Below the pieces are notes generated by a model, which saw only the letters and a program-made list of their open reading frames with translations, was not told the origin of the DNA and ran no database searches. Both the position numbers and the translations under genes were made by a program. From Bremerella volcania (GTDB lineage Bacteria > Planctomycetota > Planctomycetia > Pirellulales > Pirellulaceae), in assembly GCF_007748115.1 (NCBI RefSeq), contig NZ_CP036289.1, positions 4,960,001-5,024,000 on the forward strand: a stretch of 64,000 bases of DNA, in the 5' to 3' direction. Positions 26,964-36,704 of this stretch are shown piece after piece. Numbering within the stretch: the stretch's first letter is position 1; every line of letters begins with the position of its first letter.

Positions 26964-27976
26964 GGAAACGGGGGGCGAATGATCCCCTCGTCGCGAAGCG
27001 GATTGCAATAGAGAATTCGCTTGAGAAGTTCGGGATTTCCCGATTCATCCGCGGGTCGCTCGTAGTGCCACTCGCGGTGCGTCGGAATGTAACGCTCGTC
27101 AAACGGCCAGCCATGAAACGGGCCGAACCCTAAATGATCGGTAAGCTTTTCCGAGTTCATCGAGACATTTCCAGCCCGAGGCGGAATCGGACCGGCTTCG
27201 ATTCGCATACAGCCCATCAGTAGCTCTGGATCGTAGCCGCCAACGCGATTGACGATTTGGGCGATCTCATAGAGACTCAGCCGAATCGGCCCCCCGGCGT
27301 GGTAGATGCCCGGCATGTCTCGCGCGAGAATCTCTTCGAATGCCAGGTTCATGCAGTCCGTGTAGGTAGGCGTACGGACCTCGTCAAAATAGAGGGTCGC
27401 CGGACGTTTTTTTTTGAATCGCGACTGAATCCAATCGATTGCCCCTGCGTGACCGTTGAAGCTGACCCCCATCGGTAACGAAATCCTCAAAATCGTCGCA
27501 TCCGGCCGGATCAAAGAGACCAGGCTCTCGGCGGCAGCCATCGTCTTACCGTAGACGGTCACCGGGTCGGTCGAATCGGTTTCCAGCATGCTTCCTTCGC
27601 CTGACTCCCCGCTGAAAACGAGATCGATCGAGAGATGGATCAGGCGAGTATCGGTACCTTCCAGGATATGCAAAAGGTTTCGGGTGCCTTCCAGATTGAT
27701 CCGCCAGGCCATCGCTGGATCTAACTCGCACGACTTAAGCGCGCAACTTCCGGCACAGTGTAAGACCGATTTGAATTGATGCTCGTCAAACAATCGCTTG
27801 AGGGCATCGATGTCCTCCATGTCGCAGGCAACGATTTGATCACCTTCAAGCCGCCAATTATCAGTGGGGCGGATTCCGACGACATGTTGGGAGAATTTGT
27901 GGCGGAAGTGATACAGCGCGTTATAGCCGGGAACGCCCGGGACGCCGGTAATTAGCAGAGGAAGTCCGATGGACAT
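26960..27976 (-). CDS. SDR-type NAD-dependent epimerase/RmlD-like sugar reductase
   Basis: 338 residues. It has an N-terminal nucleotide-binding glycine motif in LLITGVPGVPGYNAL, LHCAGSCALKSCELDPAMAWRINLEGTRNLL, an active-site-like YGKT (in DPVTVYGKTMAAAESLV) and RPATLYFDEVRTPTYTDCMN. This resembles dTDP-4-dehydrorhamnose reductase and related extended SDRs acting on nucleotide sugars. No other nucleotide-sugar gene is near, so the substrate is unknown. Confidence 0.85.
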   Translation of the reverse strand: MSIGLPLLITGVPGVPGYNALYHFRHKFSQHVVGIRPTDNWRLEGDQIVACDMEDIDALKRLFDEHQFKSVLHCAGSCALKSCELDPAMAWRINLEGTRNLLHILEGTDTRLIHLSIDLVFSGESGEGSMLETDSTDPVTVYGKTMAAAESLVSLIRPDATILRISLPMGVSFNGHAGAIDWIQSRFKKKRPATLYFDEVRTPTYTDCMNLAFEEILARDMPGIYHAGGPIRLSLYEIAQIVNRVGGYDPELLMGCMRIEAGPIPPRAGNVSMNSEKLTDHLGFGPFHGWPFDERYIPTHREWHYERPADESGNPELLKRILYCNPLRDEGIIRPPFP

Positions 27977-28346
27977 GGCAACTTATCGGCGACTTGCGCG
28001 AAAAATGCAGTGCACTCCGCACGGCATGTTTGGAATTTCAATGGATTTTCCACAGAAGCGAATCGGGTTGGCAACACACCTAACCCTCCTGCAGCGGACC
28101 GAGTTGATCTCACAATCCGCATAATAAGTATATCCGGCAAACCCGATAGCCCCGATATGGGGGCAGGTGAGTGGCATTGTAAGCAATGCTCGCTCTTATA
28201 GGGCATAAACCAACGCCAGGAGCTAACCTTTATCCCGGAGTTACTTGCCAAACCATGCTTGAACTTGGGTTGTGACCTAAGTTTTGTAAAGGCGTGTCAT
28301 TGACCGCCCAAGCTAGCTTGCTCGAAATGCTTTTAGGAATTCGTCC
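27977..28346. other. Intergenic region upstream of the HD-GYP gene
   Basis: 370 bases between divergent genes. I see no coding potential, tRNA or strong hairpin. Promoters of both genes should be here, but no convincing -35/-10 pair or sigma54 site (TGGCAC-N5-TTGC) was found. Confidence 0.5.
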
Positions 28347-30035
28347 ATGTCGTTGCCTCCCGCAGCTCTCTCTCTCACCGGTAATACGGTAGGTACGTTT
28401 GTGCCTGCGGTACGTCACCGTTTGAAGCAGATGAGCACGGAACTGCGAAACTACTTCGGTACCTCGTTTTGTTTGAGGGACGGAAGTACGGGCGAACTCA
28501 TGCTGGCAGCCGACGACGGTATCGTAGGAGACGATTCACTCCTCGCTTCCCTCTGCCCAGGCATCCTCCGAGAAGGCACTCCCACAATCGTGGCCGAAGA
28601 AACCGGCTGCGCCGTCCTGGCGATTCCCCTGCGCGACGGCGTGAACACTTACATTGGAACCGCCCCCTTTCGGCTGGCTATCACCGGTAGTGCATCGCCT
28701 GAATTCGGGAAGCTTTCCCAGGTATTGGGCTGTTCTCCCAAAGAAGCCAAACGCTGGCATCAGGCTCAGGCCGAGTGGACCATCCCGGCACTTGAGCGGA
28801 TGTCCGCCATGGTGCTTGGCAAGATCACGTCCGATTCCGAAATCGAACGACTGACCGAAGAGATCGACAAGGTCTCGGATAGTCTGTCGTCGACCTACGA
28901 AGAAATAAGCCTTCTGTACGGCCTGACCCAGAACCTGCGTATTTCGAGTAGCGATTCGCAACTCGGAGACCTTGCACTCAACTGGCTCTTGGAAGTCATC
29001 CCCTGCCGCGGACTTTCGATCCTGTATCAACAACCAGGTCGTCGCGGAAGCCAAAACGATTCTTCCGGGACGCAGTACGAGCCCCACCTCCTTTCCGTCG
29101 GTGAATGCACGGTCGATTCTCAGATGCTCTCTCACCTGGTGAAGAAGCTAAACCTGAATGAAAAGCGGTCCGCATTCGTCGCCAACCAGCGCATCACCGA
29201 ACGTCCCGACTGGCCTTGCCCGGAAATTCGGCAGATCATTGCCGTGCCGCTGGTCGAAGGAGACAACATCTTTGGCTGGCTGTTTGCCATCAATCACAAC
29301 GAAGACAAAGGATTTGGCACCGTTGAAGCGAGCTTGCTTAGCAGCGTCGGCACGATCCTGGGTATTCACAGCGGAAATATCGAACTGTATCGCCGTCAGT
29401 CCGAATTCGTTACCAGCGTGGTTCGCGCCCTGACGTCTGCCATCGACGCCAAAGACCCGTACACATGCGGTCACAGCGATCGCGTTGCCCGTCTTGCCGT
29501 TCGCTTGGCGCAAGAGATGGGCCTTGACAACGAGACCCTCAACCTGCTGTACATGGCTGGCTTGCTACATGACGTCGGCAAGATCGGCATCGACGACAGC
29601 GTCCTCCGCAAGCCCGGTCGCTTGACCGACGAAGAATACGAACACATCAAACTGCACCCTGAACTGGGCTGCAACATTCTGTCGGGCCTCAAGCAATTAG
29701 AGGCCGTGCTCCCGGTGGTTCTCCATCATCACGAGCAATGGGACGGCAAAGGATATCCTCATAAGCTGGCCGGGGAAACCATTCCCAAGCTGGCACGCAT
29801 CACGGCCGTTGCCGATGCCTACGATGCCATGTCCAGCGATCGACCTTACCGAAAAGGAATGCCGGAGGATCGCGTGAATCAGATTTTCCGCGAAGGCTCA
29901 GGCACCCAGTGGGATCCGGAAGTCATCGAAGCATTCTTCGCCGCACGTGAAGACATTCGCAACATCATGAGAGAGGAACGTGCTGGACTGGGCTTCGACG
30001 TCAGCAACTGGATCAAGTCGCTTCAAGACGACTAA
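28347..30035 (+). CDS. GAF and HD-GYP domain protein, predicted c-di-GMP phosphodiesterase
   Basis: 562 residues, no membrane segment. An N-terminal sensor-like region (about 20-165) is followed by a short coiled coil, a GAF domain (about 190-350) and a C-terminal HD-GYP domain with a complete motif set: HSDRVARLAVRL, LLHDVGKIGIDDSVLRKPGRLT (HD at about 408), HPELG, HHHEQWDGKGYP and DAYDAMSSDRPYR. HD-GYP enzymes hydrolyse cyclic di-GMP. It may regulate motility or attachment; fliM is 8 kb away. Its stop shares four bases (CTAA) with the convergent YgfZ-like gene. Confidence 0.92.
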   Translation: MSLPPAALSLTGNTVGTFVPAVRHRLKQMSTELRNYFGTSFCLRDGSTGELMLAADDGIVGDDSLLASLCPGILREGTPTIVAEETGCAVLAIPLRDGVNTYIGTAPFRLAITGSASPEFGKLSQVLGCSPKEAKRWHQAQAEWTIPALERMSAMVLGKITSDSEIERLTEEIDKVSDSLSSTYEEISLLYGLTQNLRISSSDSQLGDLALNWLLEVIPCRGLSILYQQPGRRGSQNDSSGTQYEPHLLSVGECTVDSQMLSHLVKKLNLNEKRSAFVANQRITERPDWPCPEIRQIIAVPLVEGDNIFGWLFAINHNEDKGFGTVEASLLSSVGTILGIHSGNIELYRRQSEFVTSVVRALTSAIDAKDPYTCGHSDRVARLAVRLAQEMGLDNETLNLLYMAGLLHDVGKIGIDDSVLRKPGRLTDEEYEHIKLHPELGCNILSGLKQLEAVLPVVLHHHEQWDGKGYPHKLAGETIPKLARITAVADAYDAMSSDRPYRKGMPEDRVNQIFREGSGTQWDPEVIEAFFAAREDIRNIMREERAGLGFDVSNWIKSLQDD

Positions 30036-30928
30036 GCAACTTCCAGCGAACCTGCTTCCGAATCGATTCGTGTCCCGGCGGCGTTCAAGCCGCGTCGAAT
30101 GATGGCCAGCCCCAGATATTGGCCATGGTGATTGGCAAGCGAGGTGAGCTGCCCGACTTCCTTGCCCTCGACGACCAGCGCCGCTGGCAGTTCTGACGGA
30201 ACGTCACCTGTCAGCCATCGCACGGCGACCAACTTCTTATTGACATGCCCCATCGCGTCGATCCGCGCGACGGTCTCCTGCCCCAGATAGCACCCCTTCT
30301 TGAAGCTAATCGCCTGGTCATCGCGATTGACCTCTTGAGCCAAGTGCTCGGCACCGAAATCAATCCCATGGACGGGGAACCAATTCTCGATTCGCAGTCC
30401 TTCAAACGCTTCGACAGAGGGCTGGACGTCCTGTACCAGGCTCTCTACGCCGGGGCCCGAAAGCTCGTACGATGCTTCTTTCAGGAGGGGCGTATGGAGG
30501 ATATCAATCGATGCTCCCTCCCGACTCAACGTTTGATGCTGGTGCAATTCAGGCAGATCACTCACGCCAAGCTTTCCTTTAAGCCACGATCCAACATTTT
30601 CGCCCCAAACCAAAATAGCATTTTTCGACTCGCTTTGGTCCGTGACTTCGACGTCTTCGATCATCGCGTACTTCTGCAAATGGAGAAGCAGAGCTTCCGT
30701 CTGTTGCCCCAACCCGAGAAACACAATCCGATCGTCATGTTTCTTAAGAAAGCCATGGGCGAGGACCTTTCCCTGAACGGTAGGAATGTACGCCTCGCAA
30801 CTTGCACCGACCGCCAGTTGGGCGACATCGTTCGAGCAAAGGCCCTGCAGAAAGCGGATGTGACTGGGGCCGCTTACTTGGATCTGACTTTTCAGCGGAG
30901 ACGAAACCCAAGAGATGGTGTCGTTCAT
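30032..30928 (-). CDS. YgfZ/GcvT-like folate-binding protein
   Basis: 298 residues, shorter than aminomethyltransferase. The YgfZ signature K-G-C-Y-x-G-Q-E is seen in FKKGCYLGQETVARID. The N-terminus has HIRFLQGLCSNDV. YgfZ proteins use tetrahydrofolate to help maintain iron-sulfur enzymes. It starts 20 bases after the LarA-like gene stop on the same strand, so they may be co-transcribed. Confidence 0.88.
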   Translation of the reverse strand: MNDTISWVSSPLKSQIQVSGPSHIRFLQGLCSNDVAQLAVGASCEAYIPTVQGKVLAHGFLKKHDDRIVFLGLGQQTEALLLHLQKYAMIEDVEVTDQSESKNAILVWGENVGSWLKGKLGVSDLPELHQHQTLSREGASIDILHTPLLKEASYELSGPGVESLVQDVQPSVEAFEGLRIENWFPVHGIDFGAEHLAQEVNRDDQAISFKKGCYLGQETVARIDAMGHVNKKLVAVRWLTGDVPSELPAALVVEGKEVGQLTSLANHHGQYLGLAIIRRGLNAAGTRIDSEAGSLEVA

Positions 30929-30948
30929 TCTCTCTCGACTTTTAGAAG

Positions 30949-32181
30949 TTACGATGGCAGGCCCGACTCAGCCAGGCGAAGCGACATGTTTTGTGCATCG
31001 TGCACGATGACAACGTCTTGATAGTGCTCACAAATCTTTCGACACTCCTCGTCTGACTCGACAGGAATCAGATCGAGCTGATCCAAGATGTCCTCAGAGA
31101 GCGCGCTGCGAAAGTAAACTTTGCACTGGGATAACGTCTTGGCGAACTGCAAGGCGATCGCCGCATCTTCGCTACGAGATTTTCTCATGAGCGTCTCGAA
31201 GTCCGTGAATTCCAGCGATTCAGCCATTTGAGCCATTGCCAGGCCAGGACGTTGACGAATCTCGGTCGCTAGAATGATGGCGCCGCCAGGCCGAACGAGG
31301 TTTTCGACGTTCGCGAGTGCTTTGGCGGCGTTTTCCCACGATTGTCCAAGCTGACCACCAGTCACCAAGGCAATCACTGCACCGGCCAGGCTCGAAAGGG
31401 GCGGCTGCCAGTGCTCGGCCAATTGCTTGCTGGACAATGCTTCAGCCTGCGATGCCTCGCCATATACCGCACTGGAGTAGCCCCCTCCGCGAGCCGGCAG
31501 GAGAAGGCAGTTAACCGCGATCCCCAGCAGTTGGCGTATTTCTTCAATCTCAGCGATGCGGCGTTTGCGGCGTTGTGGTCGCGTCACGAATAATGGCGAA
31601 TTCCAGCGTTTTTTTGAATCGATATCCGAGTAGGTCGGATAGAGCGAAGAGAACGCCCCAAAGGCGTTGAATCCCCCTTCGCTGCAAGCCACCCCGACCG
31701 GCACCACCACGTCGGCATCGCACAAATGCCGATTCAGAATGATGGCTCGATTCTCTTGGGTCGACGTAAGAAACGAATTAGCCTTTTGATCGTGCGGCTG
31801 GTGCACGATGACTTCGGCTGAATCGCCAAGAGGGGCAACAACCTGCTTCAATGACTCGACAACCGGTGCCAAAACTTCGGCCGGCAAGAGAAATTGAAAC
31901 TGTCGATCGGTTAATTTCGCTTGTTCGGCATATCGCACGACGCCGCGGGCAACGTCTTCGACGTCGGTTACCTCTTTCCCATAGGCAAACAGAATCGTAT
32001 CGCCGGGCACGGAAGCGTCGGCCAGGTCCGGAAAACCTACCGGATGGCTCAGCGCAGTCGCAATTGTCTCTGCAAGATCGGACGCCGGTAATGCGTCGGA
32101 CTGAAGATTTGCCAGTAGATGCTGGTCAACTATTTCGCACTGCGAAGTTGCGTTGTCGCCAAACGGAGTCGAGAGGGGCAT
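30949..32181 (-). CDS. LarA/DUF2088-like protein
   Basis: 410 residues, no signal. The N-terminal half (DTILFAYGKEVTDVEDVARGVVRYAEQA, DADVVVPVGVACSEGGFNAFGAFSSLYPTYSD) resembles the LarA nickel-pincer lactate racemase domain (DUF2088), and the C-terminal part (GGAIILATEIRQRPGLAMAQMAESLEF) fits the second lobe. The LarA catalytic His/Lys set is not obvious, so it may be a non-racemase relative. No larB, larC or larE is nearby. Confidence 0.5.
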   Translation of the reverse strand: MPLSTPFGDNATSQCEIVDQHLLANLQSDALPASDLAETIATALSHPVGFPDLADASVPGDTILFAYGKEVTDVEDVARGVVRYAEQAKLTDRQFQFLLPAEVLAPVVESLKQVVAPLGDSAEVIVHQPHDQKANSFLTSTQENRAIILNRHLCDADVVVPVGVACSEGGFNAFGAFSSLYPTYSDIDSKKRWNSPLFVTRPQRRKRRIAEIEEIRQLLGIAVNCLLLPARGGGYSSAVYGEASQAEALSSKQLAEHWQPPLSSLAGAVIALVTGGQLGQSWENAAKALANVENLVRPGGAIILATEIRQRPGLAMAQMAESLEFTDFETLMRKSRSEDAAIALQFAKTLSQCKVYFRSALSEDILDQLDLIPVESDEECRKICEHYQDVVIVHDAQNMSLRLAESGLPS

Positions 32182-32263
32182 TGATACCCTAATGATTCGG
32201 GAAACTTGGATTCATTCCCCGAATCATAGGACTTCGCTTGCCGGACGGTCAACGGGACGCCGC

Positions 32264-32593
32264 TTAGTCCGGCGTACCAGCACGCATGCGAAGACACATG
32301 CTCACCAGTTCCTGCAGACCACGTTGAATCGATTCAGCCGGTGCACTCTCGCGGCAGGCGTTTTCCAGAACCGCTGCAATCGCCGTGACTTCGCCAAATC
32401 CGTAGCTACCAGCAGCCCCCTTCATTTGGTGGGCAACGCGTCCGAGTTCTGCCCAGTTCGACGTCTCAGCAGCTTCAAGCATACTTTGAACTCGGTTCGG
32501 AATCTCTTCGACGAACATTTCCACAAGTTCGCCCAGATCTTCATCGTTGCCGAATTCGGAATAGATCAGCTGCTGTTGGTTCGTCATTGTCAT
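32264..32593 (-). CDS. Histidine phosphotransfer (Hpt) domain protein
   Basis: 109 residues, a single Hpt four-helix domain. The phosphorylated His is in RVAHQMKGAAGSYGF (about residue 54). Such stand-alone Hpt proteins relay phosphate between hybrid kinases and response regulators. No kinase or regulator gene is next to it. ATG preceded by a weak ribosome site. Confidence 0.9.
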   Translation of the reverse strand: MTMTNQQQLIYSEFGNDEDLGELVEMFVEEIPNRVQSMLEAAETSNWAELGRVAHQMKGAAGSYGFGEVTAIAAVLENACRESAPAESIQRGLQELVSMCLRMRAGTPD

Positions 32594-33005
32594 CTCAATT
32601 TGCCCCTACCAACGGTGAAAGCGGATGCGGTTTTACTGTGACTAAGCGGACCGCCCTCGAATTTACGCAGACTAGTGGACTGCCACTAACCAAGAGTGGG
32701 CTTCGAAACTGGGGTTGGGCAGCGTTACCGCCGGCAAATTACAGGGTCCTGAGCCCCAAGTGATAGCACAGCCACACCATCCGTTACGACCTGACCTGAT
32801 AAACTAATCCGACTGCACAATTTGGGCATTTTGATAGAGGGTTCCGTTTTAGGGTGTCGATAGCGATTGATAGTTCCTAACCAAGGAAAGTTACTTGCGT
32901 GGACAATCGCTAGCACTGGGTTTTGTTTTCCCGGCGCATCAACGGGATTAGCCCGCAAGAGTTTGTTTTTTCTGGTGGTAAATGAGTCAAGTTGGAGTCC
33001 TCTCG
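32594..33005. other. Intergenic region between Hpt gene and CCAPEP gene
   Basis: 412 bases between divergent genes. It must hold both promoters and a leader for the CCAPEP gene. I found no gene, tRNA or firm promoter pair. An in-frame ATG at 32982 exists but TTGGAG lies nine bases before ATG 33006, so the leader is taken as non-coding. Confidence 0.5.
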
Positions 33006-33509
33006 ATGAATGCCCGTTTTGCTTTCCCTGCGTTGTTGGTTGTCGGTATGATCTTCGCCGCTGCCTCCACCGCCCAAGCCGGTATGTTCGGCTTCCACTC
33101 GCACGGTTGTGGCTGTGCACCTGAACCTTCCTGTTGTGCTCCCGAGCCGACTTGCTGTGCTCCAGAGCCATCGTGCTGTGATCCTTGCGGTCGCAAGTGC
33201 AGCCTGTTCTCGAAGCTGAAGCACAAGTTGCACAGCTGCTGCAAGCCTTCGTGCTGTGCACCAGAACCAAGCTGCTGCGCTCCAGAGCCAACCTGCTGTG
33301 CTCCGGAACCCACTTGCTGCGCTCCTGAGCCAACCTGCTGTGCTCCAGAGCCATCGTGCTGCGATCCTTGTGCCAAGAAGTGCGGTCTTTTCTCGCACCT
33401 GAAGCACAAGCTGCGTAGCTGCTGCAAGCCAAAGTGCTGTGCACCAGAGCCATCGTGCTGTGCACCAGAACCGACTTGCTGTGCTCCTGAACCGACCTGC
33501 TGTGGCTAG
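33006..33509 (+). CDS. Secreted CCAPEP-repeat cysteine-rich protein
   Basis: 167 residues from ATG 33006 (GGAG upstream). A signal peptide ([21 protein letters not shown]) leads into ten CCAPEP[S/T] units in three blocks (2, 5 and 3). The blocks are separated by two near-identical spacers of type CCDPC-x-x-K-C-x-LF-S-x-LKHKL-x-SCCKP. Cysteine makes up a large share of the mature chain, and the spacers are strongly basic. This suggests a disulfide-crosslinked structural or surface protein. No enzyme motif. Paralogues lie at 24759 and 43362. Two strong hairpins follow the stop. Confidence 0.85.
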   Translation: MNARFAFPALLVVGMIFAAASTAQAGMFGFHSHGCGCAPEPSCCAPEPTCCAPEPSCCDPCGRKCSLFSKLKHKLHSCCKPSCCAPEPSCCAPEPTCCAPEPTCCAPEPTCCAPEPSCCDPCAKKCGLFSHLKHKLRSCCKPKCCAPEPSCCAPEPTCCAPEPTCCG

Positions 33510-33517
33510 TCGATCAG

Positions 33518-33538
33518 GAAGCGACGCCTGGTCGCTTC
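33518..33538 (+). repeat. Hairpin after the CCAPEP gene
   Basis: GAAGCGAC, loop GCCTG, GTCGCTTC: a perfect 8-bp stem that begins nine bases after the stop. It has no T-run and precedes the terminator, like the arrangement after the 43362 paralogue. Confidence 0.6.
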
Positions 33539-33553
33539 AATTGAATAAAGAAG

Positions 33554-33594
33554 ACAGCCAGAGTCTTTCCTCCGGGAACCTCTGGCTGTTTTTC
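33554..33594 (+). terminator. Rho-independent terminator of the CCAPEP gene
   Basis: ACAGCCAGAG and CTCTGGCTGT form a perfect 10-bp stem followed by a T-run (TTTTTC). Confidence 0.9.
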
Positions 33595-33734
33595 GTTTCT
33601 TGGGGAAATTCGACCACCTAAATGGCTAGAAATGAACTTCTAAACAGACTATTTGCTTGACGAAATCCCCAAAAGAAGAGATTCTGATGTTCTCTTTCGG
33701 AACATAGAGAAGTACTAATCTGGAGAACTTTCCC

Positions 33735-35483
33735 GTGCTCAAACTAATCCGGGCGGGGATAGTGGCAAGTATTCTTGCTCTGTCAATTCATGCTTCCTTC
33801 AGCCAGTCTGCCTTCGGCCAGGAAGATTCCCAATCGAAAACCGCACTGGATAAGGTCCAGTCCTTCAGCCGCGTGGGTGAATTCACCCGTGCGTTCGAGG
33901 AAATTGCCAACGTGCAAGATGCCGCCATGCGCGACCAGGGGCACTCGGCAATCGCTCGCATGCAGATGAAGGCCGGCCTAATTCATGCCGCGGTGGAAAC
34001 GGCTTCGTACATCGAAAACGATGTGAATCGCTCGGAGGTTCTGTCAGAAGCATCGGCCGTCCGCAGCAAGGCCCCCGTGGCTCGCGGTGGCGGCGTAACG
34101 CCTGACTTCGATCAGTTGATTGACTTGATCACAACAACGGTGGAACCGGAAAGCTGGGAAGAACTGGGGGGCCCTGGTTCCATTGCCCCCTTCCCCACTG
34201 GTGTGTACGTCGATTCGGAAGGGACTCTGAAGCGGGTGAAACAGCTATCCAACGACTCCCTTCTCTCCGAGATCCATGACTCTTCCAAGATCATCACGAC
34301 TGACCAAAACGTTTCAACGCAGTCGGTGCTGCGCAAGGTTTCGTTGACGCGACTGGAAAAGGAAGCCCAACTGCGATGGGCACTTGGTCGCGATCCCACC
34401 GACACCATGCGGAACCTGGCCGGCATCTACGAAGTCAAGTATCTGCTGGTTTACCCGGAGACGGGCGAGATCGTGATCGCCGGTCCGGCCGGCCCCTGGC
34501 ACGCCAACGCCGAAGGGCGCCATGTCAACGTTTCGACCGGGCGGCCCGTTCTTCAACTAGACGACATGGTAGTCTTGCTTCGCAATGCGATGGAGGAACA
34601 TGGCAAGTTTGGATGCGCCATTACGCCAACTCAAAGCGGCTTGAAGAGCGCCCAAGAATACATTGATGTGACTTCCGCCAAGCCGCTACATCCTCGGCAG
34701 CGAGACCAGTGGCTGGAAGGACTGCGCGCTGCCGTCGGCAAGCAAAACATCACCGTGCATGGCGTTAGCCCTGACACGCGAGTCGGTCAGATCATCGTGG
34801 AAGCCGATTATCACATGAAGCGGATCGGCATGGGTCTGGAAGATGGCACGGCAGGCGTTCCCAGCTATCTCGAGATGGTTACCATTCCCCCAGGCGGAAG
34901 CCCTCCGCCGATGGATGTCCTGCGATGGTGGTTCACGCTCGATTATCGCAATATCAGCGTTACCAAGGAGCGAGACGCATTTGCCCTGCAAGGACCTGGC
35001 GTGAAGGTCTTAAGCGAAAATGAGCACCTCGATGCTCAAGGTCAACGAATTCATACCAACGCCAGCACGGCCCTTAATGCAACGTTTGCTCGTAATTTCT
35101 CGACCAACTACGCCGCACTCGCGGTGAAGTATCCGATCTACGCCGAACTCAAGAACGTCTTTGATCTCGCGATGATTTGTTCGTTAATCGAAAACGAGCG
35201 CTTGGCCGACCAGGTCGATTGGAGCCTGACCCACTTCGGCTCCAAAGGGAGCTACCAGGTCGCTACCGGTTCGCCCCCCACAGTCGTCGATACGATCATG
35301 AACATGCGAGTCATCGACAAGAAGCACATCATCGCTGGCGTAAGTGGCGGCGTTAGCTTTGATCCTTCGGACATGCTTACCGACGACCAGCTTACCGTCG
35401 ACGAATACGGGCTGATGACTGCCGACCACAAAGCAAGCGGCGTCCCCAAGACCATCAAGCATCACGGCTGGTGGTGGGACTAA
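33735..35483 (+). CDS. Exported DUF1598 family protein
   Basis: 582 residues from a GTG start with GGAG nine bases upstream. A signal peptide (about 1-29, ending FSQSAFGQ) is followed by a short helical repeat region (FTRAFEEIANVQDAAMRDQGHSAIARMQMKAG) and then the long conserved part with LAGIYEVKYLLVYPETGEIVIAGPAGPWH and VDWSLTHFGSKGS. I recall this combination as DUF1598 of planctomycetes; its function is unknown. It stands alone between the CCAPEP gene and the convergent apbE. Confidence 0.75.
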   Translation: MLKLIRAGIVASILALSIHASFSQSAFGQEDSQSKTALDKVQSFSRVGEFTRAFEEIANVQDAAMRDQGHSAIARMQMKAGLIHAAVETASYIENDVNRSEVLSEASAVRSKAPVARGGGVTPDFDQLIDLITTTVEPESWEELGGPGSIAPFPTGVYVDSEGTLKRVKQLSNDSLLSEIHDSSKIITTDQNVSTQSVLRKVSLTRLEKEAQLRWALGRDPTDTMRNLAGIYEVKYLLVYPETGEIVIAGPAGPWHANAEGRHVNVSTGRPVLQLDDMVVLLRNAMEEHGKFGCAITPTQSGLKSAQEYIDVTSAKPLHPRQRDQWLEGLRAAVGKQNITVHGVSPDTRVGQIIVEADYHMKRIGMGLEDGTAGVPSYLEMVTIPPGGSPPPMDVLRWWFTLDYRNISVTKERDAFALQGPGVKVLSENEHLDAQGQRIHTNASTALNATFARNFSTNYAALAVKYPIYAELKNVFDLAMICSLIENERLADQVDWSLTHFGSKGSYQVATGSPPTVVDTIMNMRVIDKKHIIAGVSGGVSFDPSDMLTDDQLTVDEYGLMTADHKASGVPKTIKHHGWWWD

Positions 35484-35489
35484 TCAGCA

Positions 35490-36617
35490 TTACTGCGAGG
35501 TCGGCGCCAGGACCAGGCGCTGGTCCATGCCACCGAGCATAATCGTCTCGACACTACCGCGGCGGCGTCCCTCTTTTACTAGGAGGACAGACACGTCCGG
35601 ATACTTCGGCAATAGAGCTTCCGTCTCTTGCGGTCCCATGACATAACACGCTGTCGCCAGGGCATCCGCCAAGGCGGCACTGGGAGCGATCACCGTTGCC
35701 GAAAGCAACGAGGTCGCTGGTTGACCCGAGCGAGGATCCAACACGTGACCATACTTCTTCCCTTCGTGGAAGAACGCTTGAAACGCGGCACCTGATGTCC
35801 CGAGTGCCTCACCGTTTAGGTGGACCGTGCCTATTCTGCGATCTGGCCGTAGCGGGTGAGGGACACCGACCTCCCAGCCATCTCGCGGCGTTCCATCGCG
35901 GCGTACGCCTTGGGCAAGTACGCTACTAGTCCCGCCGTGTACCAGGAAGTCTTCCACCCCTGCTTCGCTTAGCAGCTCTTGGCAGCGATCCAGCGCATAG
36001 CCTTTTCCAATGCTTCCCAGGTTCAGTTCGACCCCTTCCTTCTCAAAGAAGATCGTTCGATTGCTTTCGTCGAGCGTTAGCTTATTACTGCCCACCAGGT
36101 CCATGGCCGAGGCCAGATCGGCATCCTCAGGTACCTTCCCTTCGCGATCGAAGAAGCCCCAGGCCTTGATCAGCGGCCCGGCCGTGATGTCAAACGCACC
36201 GTGCGTATCTCGATGAAGTTGGACCGCGAGCTTCAACAGGTCAAAAAGACGTTGTTCGACGACTTGAGGTCGCAAATAGGCCGTCGCCCCCAACCTGCAG
36301 ATTTCGCTGTCATAGCGATAAGCAGAAAGTTGCTGCTCTAGCTCGGTCACTAAATCGAGGGCCGCTACGCCTGCTTCCGTTTCGGTACCAGGCCCGAGGG
36401 CATTCAAATAAACCTCAAACTGGCAGGCCATCGCTTTCCGGGTCAGCTGAATCAGGTAGGCCCCAGGGGCGGTCGATGAGGCAGAAATCCCTGCCGTCTC
36501 TGGGACTGCTTCCACATCAGGCTGTTCCGCAGAACGGATTTTTCCCTGCAAAAAACTGCGGCGGCTGGCCAGTCTTTCCTCTTCAGGCGTCACGACTTGT
36601 CCTGGTTTTTGGGGCAT
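35490..36617 (-). CDS. apbE: FAD:protein FMN transferase
   Basis: 375 residues. ApbE attaches FMN to Ser/Thr of target proteins such as Nqr and Rnf subunits in the periplasm. Motifs include LVTELEQQLSAYRYDSEICRLG, DITAGPLIKAWGF, VELNLGSIGKGYALDRCQ and the Asp/Thr region AALADALATACYVMG. The N-terminus lacks a clear signal peptide, unlike many ApbE lipoproteins. No nqr or rnf gene is in the window. It is divergent from the cytochrome c'-like gene. Confidence 0.93.
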   Translation of the reverse strand: MPQKPGQVVTPEEERLASRRSFLQGKIRSAEQPDVEAVPETAGISASSTAPGAYLIQLTRKAMACQFEVYLNALGPGTETEAGVAALDLVTELEQQLSAYRYDSEICRLGATAYLRPQVVEQRLFDLLKLAVQLHRDTHGAFDITAGPLIKAWGFFDREGKVPEDADLASAMDLVGSNKLTLDESNRTIFFEKEGVELNLGSIGKGYALDRCQELLSEAGVEDFLVHGGTSSVLAQGVRRDGTPRDGWEVGVPHPLRPDRRIGTVHLNGEALGTSGAAFQAFFHEGKKYGHVLDPRSGQPATSLLSATVIAPSAALADALATACYVMGPQETEALLPKYPDVSVLLVKEGRRRGSVETIMLGGMDQRLVLAPTSQ

Positions 36618-36664
36618 GCGGACTTACGAAAATCGAAATTCTGTCCCTAAATCAAGTTCAGGGT

Positions 36665-36670
36665 TATACT
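36665..36670 (+). promoter_or_regulatory. Possible -10 element of the cytochrome c'-like gene
   Basis: TATACT matches the -10 consensus at five of six bases and lies 35 bases before ATG 36705. No good -35 hexamer is seen. If used, transcription starts near 36677, after the in-frame GTG at 36675. Confidence 0.3.
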
Positions 36671-36704
36671 AATTGTGAACGTTCGTCCCCAGGAGGCAAC
36701 ATCA

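Noticed and set aside
28170-28190. Sigma54-like TGGCAT motif upstream of the HD-GYP gene
   Set aside because: The -12 GC element is missing at the required spacing.
32725-33465. Repetitive 246-residue minus-strand frame
   Set aside because: Its repeats are the complement of the CCAPEP repeats; there is no ribosome site or independent signal.
33118-33506. Direct DNA repeats resembling a CRISPR array
   Set aside because: The repeats are 18-21-base codon units of the CCAPEP protein with no spacers and are in frame.
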